Assembly (NCBI GenBank): GCA_945889565.1
Contig: CAMDBZ010000069.1
Location: forward strand, 1-8,197
DNA: 8,197 nucleotides
Direction: 5' to 3'
DNA from: Thermoflexus hugenholtzii JAD2
GTDB taxonomy: Bacteria > Chloroflexota > Dehalococcoidia > UBA2979
The position numbers and the translations under genes are program-made. The notes under the pieces are model-generated. The model searched no databases and was not told the DNA's origin. It was given only the letters and a program-made list of their open reading frames with translations. Positions 1 to 5,426 of this stretch are shown piece by piece; the stretch's first letter is position 1, and each line of letters begins with the position of its first letter.

Positions 1-16
1 GCCGGGGAGGCCACTG

Positions 17-22
17 AAAGGA
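17..22 (+). promoter_or_regulatory. Ribosome binding site of cheC
   Basis: AAAGGA lies 7 bases before the GTG at 30 and 16 bases before the alternative ATG at 39. The spacing favours the GTG start. Confidence 0.55.
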
Positions 23-29
23 AACACAC

Positions 30-623
30 GTGGGCAGCATGAGTCTCGGCCCCTGGGCCGCCCTGGTCAGCCTGGGCACCGACAACGCGATGCACGGACT
101 GTCGCAGATGATCGGACAGGACATCGAAGTGCGCTCGTTCGGCCTGCGCCGGGTACCGGTGGCGCAGCTGCCGGAGATCGTCGGCGGCGCCGACGCCGAG
201 GCGGTGGGCATCTACCTCACCGTCTCCGGCAGCGCCGACGGACACCTGATGCTCATGTACGACCCGAACATCGCGTACGCGTTCATCGACCTGCTGATGA
301 TGCAGCCGATCGGCACGACTACATCGCTCGACGCGATGGGGCGCTCCGCGCTCGGTGAGATGGGCAACGTGATCGGCGCCTTCTTCCTGAACGCGATCGC
401 CGACGCATCCGGGCTGGACCTGCGCCCGTCGCCGCCCGCCGTGATGACGGACATGGCCGGCGCGCTGCTCGACGTGGTGATCTCGGACATCTTGCTGTCG
501 CAGGACGAGACGTACGTCGCGGAAAGCACGTTCCAGGTCTCCGGGCAGGAGATATCGGGCAACTTCCTGGTCATGCCGAGCGAGGAGCTGCTGACGGCGC
601 TGACGGTGCGGAGGGCTGCGTGA
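30..623 (+). CDS. cheC: Chemotaxis protein CheC (CheY-P phosphatase)
   Basis: This 197-aa protein is of normal CheC length. CheC is a cytosolic phosphatase that removes the phosphate from CheY-P and binds CheD. The second family motif S/DxxxExxN(x22)P is intact: Ser106, Glu110 and Asn113 lie in SALGEMGN, and a Pro follows exactly 22 residues after the Asn. The matching N-terminal helix (residues 10-30, AALVSLGTDNAMHGLSQM) lacks both the Glu and the Asn, so only one active site is predicted. The GTG start at 30 is chosen because AAAGGA at 17-22 sits 7 bases upstream. An ATG at 39 (three codons later) is possible but poorly spaced. It is the first gene of the che block seen here and overlaps cheD by 4 bases (GTGA), implying coupled translation. 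CheX or FliY-type relatives are less likely given the length and the CheD neighbour. Confidence 0.93.
   Translation: MGSMSLGPWAALVSLGTDNAMHGLSQMIGQDIEVRSFGLRRVPVAQLPEIVGGADAEAVGIYLTVSGSADGHLMLMYDPNIAYAFIDLLMMQPIGTTTSLDAMGRSALGEMGNVIGAFFLNAIADASGLDLRPSPPAVMTDMAGALLDVVISDILLSQDETYVAESTFQVSGQEISGNFLVMPSEELLTALTVRRAA
610..615 (+). promoter_or_regulatory. Ribosome binding site of cheD
   Basis: GGAGGG lies inside the end of cheC, 4 bases before the GTG at 620. It supports the overlapping start over the internal GTG at 689. Confidence 0.55.
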
Positions 624-1156
624 CGATCGCGGCAGTCCCGCACCCTGCGCCGCGCCCGCCGGCGCTGCCGGCGCGCGCCGGCCGCATCGTGCTCGGGCTC
701 GGCGAGTGGTACGTCACGGCGGACCCGGACGACACGCTGGTGTGCATGGGGCTCGGCTCTTGCGTGGCGCTGTGCGCGTACGACCCGATCGCGGAGGTGG
801 CCGGCATGGCGCACATGGTGCTGCCGGACAGCACGATGGCGCGCAACGGCGCCGCCGGCCCGCGCTTCGTGGATGCGGCCGTGCCGCTCGTGCTCGACAC
901 GATGGTCGAGCGCGGCGCGTTGCGCACGCGTGTGCGTGTGCACCTCGTCGGCGGTGCGCACGTGCTGGCTGTGACGACGCCGGGGCCGCAGATCGGCGAT
1001 CGCAACCTGGAGGCAGCGATCCGCGCGCTGGCGCGGCGCAACCTCCACGCGAAGTACGAGCACACGGGTGGAACCAAGGGGCGCACGGTCAAGCTGACCG
1101 TCGCCAGTGGTGAAGTGGTAGTCGCAACTGCGGGCTCCGGCGCGACCAGCGTCTAG
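620..1156 (+). CDS. cheD: Chemoreceptor glutamine deamidase CheD
   Basis: This 178-aa protein is a CheD. CheD deamidates specific glutamines of chemoreceptors in the cytosol and forms a complex with CheC that stimulates CheC phosphatase activity. The core motif GLGSCVALCAYD (44-55) carries the catalytic Cys48, and GMAHMVLP (62-69) carries His65. The Cys-His spacing of 17 matches the family. The third triad position, normally a Thr six residues before the Cys, is Cys42 here. Residues 1-21 form a Pro/Ala-rich extension before the conserved IVLGLGEWYV core. The GTG start at 620 overlaps the cheC stop (GTGA) and has GGAGGG at 610-615 with 4-base spacing. An internal GTG at 689 would remove the extension and cannot be excluded. 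The family call is firm from the motif and the cheC neighbour; the effect of the Thr change is unknown. Confidence 0.93.
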   Translation: MTIAAVPHPAPRPPALPARAGRIVLGLGEWYVTADPDDTLVCMGLGSCVALCAYDPIAEVAGMAHMVLPDSTMARNGAAGPRFVDAAVPLVLDTMVERGALRTRVRVHLVGGAHVLAVTTPGPQIGDRNLEAAIRALARRNLHAKYEHTGGTKGRTVKLTVASGEVVVATAGSGATSV

Positions 1157-1166
1157 CCTGCGCGGC

Positions 1167-1174
1167 GAGGAGGG
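1167..1174 (+). promoter_or_regulatory. Strong ribosome binding site of cheY
   Basis: GAGGAGGG ends 4 bases before the ATG at 1179. It is the best Shine-Dalgarno in the window and lies in the 22-base cheD-cheY gap, consistent with high CheY expression. Confidence 0.65.
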
Positions 1175-1178
1175 TGCG

Positions 1179-1535
1179 ATGTCGAAGATCCTGATCGCGG
1201 ACGACGCGGCGTTCATGCGCATGCGTAGCGCGACGCTGCTCAAGGAGCTGGGCCACGAGGTCATCGAGGCGGGCGACGGCGCCGAGGCTGTCGAGGCGTT
1301 CAAGGCCCACAAGCCGGACGCGGTGCTGCTCGACATCACCATGCCGGTGATGGACGGCCTGGAGGCGCTGCGCGTGATCATCGGGCTGGACCCGGGCGCC
1401 AAGGTGGCGATGGTCACGGCGATGGGCCAGCAGTCCGTGATCATGGAGGCGATCAAGGCCGGCGCGAAGGACTTCGTGGTGAAGCCGTTCGACGCCGAGC
1501 GCATCCAGGCCGCGCTCTGGAAGCTCGTCGGCTAA
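1179..1535 (+). CDS. cheY: Chemotaxis response regulator CheY
   Basis: This 118-aa single-domain receiver has no output domain. All phosphotransfer residues are present: the acidic pair Asp8-Asp9, the phospho-acceptor Asp52 in LLDITMP, the switch residue Thr80, and Lys102-Pro103. The opening KILIADDAAFMRMR resembles CheY of Bacillus and Thermotoga more than the enterobacterial form. In the family, CheA phosphorylates CheY, and CheY-P binds the flagellar switch and changes rotation. The CheC encoded two genes upstream would dephosphorylate it. The ATG has GAGGAGGG at 1167-1174, the strongest Shine-Dalgarno in the block, after a 22-base gap from cheD. It is likely co-transcribed with cheC-cheD and cheB. 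A stand-alone receiver with another partner is possible, but the location makes CheY by far the best call. Confidence 0.93.
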   Translation: MSKILIADDAAFMRMRSATLLKELGHEVIEAGDGAEAVEAFKAHKPDAVLLDITMPVMDGLEALRVIIGLDPGAKVAMVTAMGQQSVIMEAIKAGAKDFVVKPFDAERIQAALWKLVG

Positions 1536-1539
1536 TCCG

Positions 1540-2607
1540 ATGACGCCAGACGCTCCCGTTCGCGTGATGATCGTCGATGACTCGCCGACGGCGCGCGCCG
1601 TGCTCGCGCGCAAGTTCGAGGCCGACCCGCGCCTCGTCGTCGTCGGGCGGGCGGTCGACGGCATCGACGCGCTCGAACAGGTCGCCACGCTGCGCCCCGA
1701 TGTGATCACCCTCGACATCGAGATGCCGCGGCTCAACGGCCTGCAGACGCTCGAACGGCTGATGCGCGAACATCCGACGCCAGTCGTCATGGTGAGCAGC
1801 CTGACGAAGAAGGGCGCCGAGGCGACGTTGACCGCGCTCGAGCTCGGCGCTGTGGACTTCATCGAGAAGCCGACGCGCAACGGCATCATCGTCGGCGCGG
1901 CGGTCGACGCCGCGCTCTGCGACAAGGTGCACGCGGCTGCGCGCGCGCGCGTGCGCACGCGCACCGGCGTGGGCGCGGCTGCGCCGCCCCCAGCCGCGCC
2001 GCCCGTGCGACGCGAGCGCGCCTGGGCACGCAAGACCGTGGTGATCGCCAGCTCCACCGGCGGACCGCAGGCGGTGCGCGCCGTGCTCACGGCGCTGCCT
2101 GCGGACTTCCCCGCGCCCATCGTCGTTGTGCAGCACATGCCGGCGGGCTTCACGCGCACTTTCGCGGATCGCATGCACGAGCTCGGCCCGCTGCCCGCCG
2201 CCGAGGCGCGGCGCGGCGACACGCTGCAGCCCGGCCACGTGCTGATCGCCCCGGGCGGCTCGCACCTCGTCGTCGACATGCAGGGCGTCGTGCAGCTCAC
2301 GCAGGGCGAGGTCGAATGCGGCGTACGCCCGGCCGCCAACGTGACGATGGCCTCGATCGCTGCCGCGCGCGGTTTCGCCACGATCGGCGTTGTGCTCACC
2401 GGCATGGGCCACGACGGCACCCGCGGCGCCGGGCTGATTCGCGCTGCCGGCGGCTACGTGATCACGGAGGCCGAAGCCACCTGCGTCGTCTACGGCATGC
2501 CGCGCAGCGTCGTCGAGGCCGGCCATACGAACGCCATGGTGCCGCTGCACGAGATCGCCGCGGCGATCGTCGACCGCTGCCAGTTGCCTGCAAGAATCGC
2601 GAGCTGA
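1540..2607 (+). CDS. cheB: Chemotaxis protein-glutamate methylesterase/deamidase CheB
   Basis: This 355-aa protein has the standard CheB layout and length. An N-terminal receiver (about 7-125) has Asp13-Asp14, phospho-acceptor Asp59 in LDIEMP, and Lys110-Pro111. It is joined by a basic, Ala/Pro-rich linker (about 132-163) to the C-terminal methylesterase. The catalytic triad is visible: Ser172 in ASSTGGP, His199 in VVQHMP and Asp292 in TGMGHDGT. CheB removes methyl groups from receptor glutamates and may deamidate glutamines, and phosphorylation of the receiver by CheA relieves its inhibition of the catalytic domain. The ATG follows the cheY stop by 4 bases with no good Shine-Dalgarno, so translation is probably coupled to cheY. 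The linker DNA contains a long alternating purine-pyrimidine tract (1938-1964). Confidence 0.96.
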   Translation: MTPDAPVRVMIVDDSPTARAVLARKFEADPRLVVVGRAVDGIDALEQVATLRPDVITLDIEMPRLNGLQTLERLMREHPTPVVMVSSLTKKGAEATLTALELGAVDFIEKPTRNGIIVGAAVDAALCDKVHAAARARVRTRTGVGAAAPPPAAPPVRRERAWARKTVVIASSTGGPQAVRAVLTALPADFPAPIVVVQHMPAGFTRTFADRMHELGPLPAAEARRGDTLQPGHVLIAPGGSHLVVDMQGVVQLTQGEVECGVRPAANVTMASIAAARGFATIGVVLTGMGHDGTRGAGLIRAAGGYVITEAEATCVVYGMPRSVVEAGHTNAMVPLHEIAAAIVDRCQLPARIAS

Positions 2608-2612
2608 CCGCC

Positions 2613-3422
2613 ATGCAAGACGCGCACTACGACCAGCTGAAGCGCACGATCATGCGACTGCTCACGATCGACATCGACGCCTACAAGACGGAGCAGATGC
2701 GTCGCCGCATCGAGACGTTCGTCACTACGCACGGCGGCGGCGACGCTGTCGCGTTCGAGCGTTCGCTCAGCACGGACAAGGCGCTGCTCGCGAAGTTCCG
2801 CGATATGCTGACGATCAACGTCTCCGAGTTCTTCCGTGACACGCCGCAGTTCGATCGCCTGCACACGCTGGTGCTGCCGGAGCTGCTGGAGCGCCGGCCC
2901 ACGCTCAGCATCTGGAGCGCCGCGTGCTCGAACGGCCAGGAGCCGTACACGCTCGCGATCCTGCTCGACGAGCTTGGCGCCATCTCCCGGACGCGCATCC
3001 TCGCGACTGACTTCGACCGCTCCGTGCTGCCGCGTGCGCGTGCCGGCGGCCCGTACGGCGCGCCGGACCTGCGCGGCATCACGCCTGCGCGGCGCAAGCG
3101 CTACTTCATCGATCGTGAGGACGGCACGTACGTTGTCGACACGCTGCGCGCGCGCGTGCAGTTCGCGGAGCACAACCTGCTGTCCTCCGCCTACGGGCGC
3201 GACTACGACCTGATCGTCTGCCGCAACGTGCTCATCTACTTCCAGCCCGATGTGAAGCTCGCCGTGCTGCGCAAGTTCCAGGCGGCGCTGCGGCCCGGCG
3301 GCGTGATCTTCATCGGTGGCACCGAGGCGCTGCTCGGCGCGGAGGTCGAGGGCTACAAGCCGCTCGGCGGCAACTTCTACCAGCGCCCCCTCGACGACCT
3401 CGCGGGGCGCCGCGTCGCCTGA
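2613..3422 (+). CDS. cheR: Chemotaxis protein methyltransferase CheR
   Basis: This 269-aa protein is a CheR. It transfers methyl groups from S-adenosylmethionine to receptor glutamates, opposing CheB. The N-terminal helical domain (about 1-75) ends in INVSEFFRD (68-76), the family signature before the methyltransferase fold. The SAM-binding segment IWSAACSNGQEPYTLA (100-115) includes Glu110, followed by LATDFD (130-135) and the canonical LIVCRNVLIYF. There is no C-terminal TPR extension, so it is a plain soluble CheR. The ATG at 2613 starts 5 bases after the cheB stop. A longer in-frame reading upstream only shadows cheB and is rejected. No clear Shine-Dalgarno is present, suggesting coupling to cheB. 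It is the last che gene seen and is followed by a 138-base gap. Confidence 0.96.
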   Translation: MQDAHYDQLKRTIMRLLTIDIDAYKTEQMRRRIETFVTTHGGGDAVAFERSLSTDKALLAKFRDMLTINVSEFFRDTPQFDRLHTLVLPELLERRPTLSIWSAACSNGQEPYTLAILLDELGAISRTRILATDFDRSVLPRARAGGPYGAPDLRGITPARRKRYFIDREDGTYVVDTLRARVQFAEHNLLSSAYGRDYDLIVCRNVLIYFQPDVKLAVLRKFQAALRPGGVIFIGGTEALLGAEVEGYKPLGGNFYQRPLDDLAGRRVA

Positions 3423-3436
3423 GCGGCGACAGCCGC
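3423..3436 (+). terminator. Possible weak hairpin after cheR
   Basis: GCGGC, loop GACA, GCCGC begins directly after the cheR stop and is followed by CTTCCCCC rather than a clean T tract. It would fit the end of the che transcript. A 5-bp GC stem is common by chance in such GC-rich DNA, so this is tentative. The rest of the 138-base gap to miaA shows no recognisable promoter or RNA gene. Confidence 0.22.
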
Positions 3437-3560
3437 CTTCCCCCGGCTTCGGTGGTGCGCGTCGCGGCGAGGGAGGCCGCTCGCTTCACGGGCGCGGGGA
3501 CGGGGGCGGGTGAGCGCCCAGTGCGGCAGCAGCCGCGCAAGCCGAGGCGTGCGAAGCTGG

Positions 3561-4529
3561 ATGCCGATGGACCGCCAGCTCGTCGCCATCCTCGGACCCA
3601 CCGCCGCCGGCAAGACCGCGGCGGCGCTCGCTGTCGCGCGGCGCGTCCCCGTCGAGGTTGTGTCCGCCGACTCGCGACAGCTGCGCGCCGGCATGCGCAT
3701 CGGCACCGCCGCCCCGACCGCCGACGAGCTCGCCGCGGTCCCGCACCACCTCGTCGGCTGCGTCGCGCCGGACGCGCCGTGGACGCTGGCCGACTACCTG
3801 CGCGAGGCGCGCGCGGCGCTGGAGGCGATCTGGTCGCGCGGCCGGCTGCCGCTGCTCGTCGGTGGGTCCGGCCAGTACGTGTGGGCGCTGCTCGAGGGCT
3901 GGCAGCCGCCGGCGGTGCCGCCCGACCCCGCGCTGCGGGCCGCGCTCGAGCGGGAGGTCGCGGCTGTGGGCGTCGGCGTGCTGCACGCGCGGCTCGCCAC
4001 GCTCGACCCCGCCGCCGCGGCGCGCGTGGACGCGCGCAACCCGCGGCGCGTCGTGCGCGCGATCGAGGTCGCCCTGGCGGCCGGCGCCGCGCCGGTGGCC
4101 GAGGGCGTTCCGCCGCCGGCGTTCGGCTGGCGAGCGTTCGGCCTCGAGTGGCCGCGGGCCGAGCTCCACGCCCGCGCCGACGCACGCGTCGAGCGCATGT
4201 ACGCCGCGGGACTCGTCGACGAGACGCGCGGGCTGCTCGCGCGGTACCCGGCGGACCTGCCGGCGCTGCGCAGCATCGGCTACGCCGAGGCGGCGGGCGT
4301 CGTGGCCGGCGAATGGGACGAGGCGACGGCTGCCGCTCGCACGCGCATCGCCACCCACCGGCTGATCCGCATGCAGCACGCCTGGTTCCCACCCGCCGAC
4401 CCGCGCATCGACTGGCGGCCCGGCGCGGACCGCGACGGCCTCGCCGCCGCCGTCGAGGCAGCGGTCGAGGTGGGGGCCGAGGTGGGGGCCGGCGGCCCGG
4501 CGCCGCTCGACGCGCCCCGGCGGGCGTAG
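3561..4529 (+). CDS. miaA: tRNA dimethylallyltransferase MiaA
   Basis: This 322-aa protein is a MiaA, which adds a dimethylallyl group to N6 of A37 in tRNAs reading U-starting codons. The motifs appear in order: P-loop GPTAAGKT (12-19), SADSRQ (35-40) with catalytic Asp37, IGTAAPT (47-53), VPHHLVG (60-66), GGSGQY (101-106, usually GGTGLY), NPRRVVRAIEV (160-170), SIGYAE (238-243) and a degenerate tRNA-binding THRLIRMQHAWF (265-276). The usual Tyr after the DSxQ motif is Arg here, and GGTGLY is altered, so it is somewhat divergent but has all core elements. The reading frame is open upstream to 3510. ATG 3561 and ATG 3567 both fit the family start and neither has a clear Shine-Dalgarno. The C-terminal tail (after about 295) is Ala/Gly/Val-rich and contains a perfect 12-base tandem duplication. 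It is followed by dapF after 12 bases. Confidence 0.92.
   Translation: MPMDRQLVAILGPTAAGKTAAALAVARRVPVEVVSADSRQLRAGMRIGTAAPTADELAAVPHHLVGCVAPDAPWTLADYLREARAALEAIWSRGRLPLLVGGSGQYVWALLEGWQPPAVPPDPALRAALEREVAAVGVGVLHARLATLDPAAAARVDARNPRRVVRAIEVALAAGAAPVAEGVPPPAFGWRAFGLEWPRAELHARADARVERMYAAGLVDETRGLLARYPADLPALRSIGYAEAAGVVAGEWDEATAAARTRIATHRLIRMQHAWFPPADPRIDWRPGADRDGLAAAVEAAVEVGAEVGAGGPAPLDAPRRA
4467..4490 (+). repeat. Perfect 12-bp tandem duplication in the miaA tail
   Basis: GAGGTGGGGGCC occurs twice back to back, in frame, encoding Glu-Val-Gly-Ala twice near the MiaA C terminus. It lies after the conserved domains, so it is probably a tolerated slippage duplication. Confidence 0.85.
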
Positions 4530-4532
4530 CAT
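4527..4532 (+). promoter_or_regulatory. Possible -10 element for a leaderless dapF mRNA
   Basis: TAGCAT overlaps the miaA stop codon and ends 9 bases before the dapF ATG, which has no Shine-Dalgarno. This fits the TANNNT -10 pattern just upstream of leaderless starts. No convincing -35 is seen (CTCGAC at 4506-4511 is weak), and read-through from miaA is equally possible. Confidence 0.2.
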
Positions 4533-4541
4533 CATCGGACG

Positions 4542-5426
4542 ATGACGATTCCCGCCCGCATCCCGTTCTGGAAGATGCACGGCACCGGCAACGACTTTGT
4601 GCTCACCGACGCGCTGCCGGCGGACGACCCCGCGCTGCCGGCGCTCGCCCGCAGCGTCTGCGACCGCCACTTCGGCGTGGGCGCGGACGGGCTCATCCTC
4701 GTGCTGCCCTCGACGACCGCCGATCTGCGCATGCGCATCTTCAACGCCGACGGCTCCGAGGCGGAGATGTGCGGCAACGGCATCCGCTGCTTCGCGAAGT
4801 TCGCGCTGGAGCGCGGCCTCGCCGCGCCCCCCGGCGACGCGCTCCGCGTGGAAACGGCCGCGGGCGTGCTGACCACGCAGGCGCAGCGCGACGCCGCCGG
4901 CGCCGTGCACGCCGTCCGCGTCGCGATGGGCGCGCCGCGGCTCGCCCCGCGCGACGTCGGCGCGCTGCTCGAGGCTGCCGGGCCCGTGCTCGACCTGCCG
5001 CTGCGCGCAGGCGGTCACGCGCTCGCGCTTACGCTCGTCTCGATGGGCAACCCGCACGCCGTGCAGCTGCTCCCTGCGGACGCGCCCGCCGCCCTCGACG
5101 GCTTCCCGCTCGCGGCGGTTGGCCCGCTCGTCGAGCACGACCCGCTCTTCGCGAACCGCACGAACTTCGAGGTCGTGCGCGTGCACGACCGCGCGCGGCT
5201 GCAGCTGCGCGTGTGGGAGCGCGGCGTCGGCGAGACGCTCGCGTGCGGCACTGGCGCGTGCGCCGCGGTCGTCGCCGCGCGCCTGCACGGCCTCGTCGAC
5301 GACGCCGTCGACGTGCAGCTCGCGGGCGGCACGCTGCGCATCGAGTGGGACGGCACCGGCGAGGTCTACCTGAACGGGCCCGCCGCACGCGTCTTCGAAT
5401 CCGTCTGGGAGGAACCTGCCGCATGA
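4542..5426 (+). CDS. dapF: Diaminopimelate epimerase DapF
   Basis: This 294-aa protein is a DapF, a cofactor-independent cytosolic epimerase that converts LL-DAP to meso-DAP for lysine and peptidoglycan. Both halves of the pseudo-symmetric fold are present. The opening FWKMHGTGNDFV (9-20) is diagnostic. The first catalytic cysteine is Cys77 in EMCGNGIRC and the second is Cys235 in LACGTGACAA. Substrate-binding segments MGNPH (168-172) and NRTNFEVV (205-212) are also conserved. Length is slightly above the usual 275-285 aa, with short Ala-rich insertions around 94-160. The ATG gives a start just before the conserved motif, 12 bases after miaA, and lacks a Shine-Dalgarno. Its end overlaps the next gene by 4 bases (ATGA). 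DapL, which makes its substrate, is encoded two genes downstream, so the pair covers THDP to meso-DAP. Confidence 0.96.
   Translation: MTIPARIPFWKMHGTGNDFVLTDALPADDPALPALARSVCDRHFGVGADGLILVLPSTTADLRMRIFNADGSEAEMCGNGIRCFAKFALERGLAAPPGDALRVETAAGVLTTQAQRDAAGAVHAVRVAMGAPRLAPRDVGALLEAAGPVLDLPLRAGGHALALTLVSMGNPHAVQLLPADAPAALDGFPLAAVGPLVEHDPLFANRTNFEVVRVHDRARLQLRVWERGVGETLACGTGACAAVVAARLHGLVDDAVDVQLAGGTLRIEWDGTGEVYLNGPAARVFESVWEEPAA
5407..5413 (+). promoter_or_regulatory. Ribosome binding site of the GNAT gene
   Basis: GGGAGGA lies within the 3' end of dapF, 9 bases before the overlapping ATG at 5423. It supports that start rather than any in-frame upstream extension. Confidence 0.5.

Noticed and set aside
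1..42. Possible 3' end of an upstream gene, with a stop at 15-17 or at 40-42 (the latter overlapping ATG 39)
   Set aside because: At most 13 codons are visible and the two frames conflict, so no gene can be supported.
212..1504. A 430-residue minus-strand open frame opposite cheC, cheD and cheY
   Set aside because: Opposes three confidently identified genes and shows only low-complexity Arg/Ala/Ser composition.
2316..2612. Upstream extension of cheR to 2316
   Set aside because: It is an out-of-frame shadow of cheB rich in Arg. The family start matches the ATG at 2613.
3437..3560. Possible promoter or small RNA in the cheR-miaA gap
   Set aside because: Very G/C-rich with no -10 or -35 pattern and no stable long stem; nothing to support.
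3452..5422. A very long plus-strand reading frame running into the GNAT gene, as if one 961-residue protein
   Set aside because: Its first about 657 residues are an Arg/Ala-rich out-of-frame shadow of miaA and dapF with no motif. Only the part from 5423 is a real gene.
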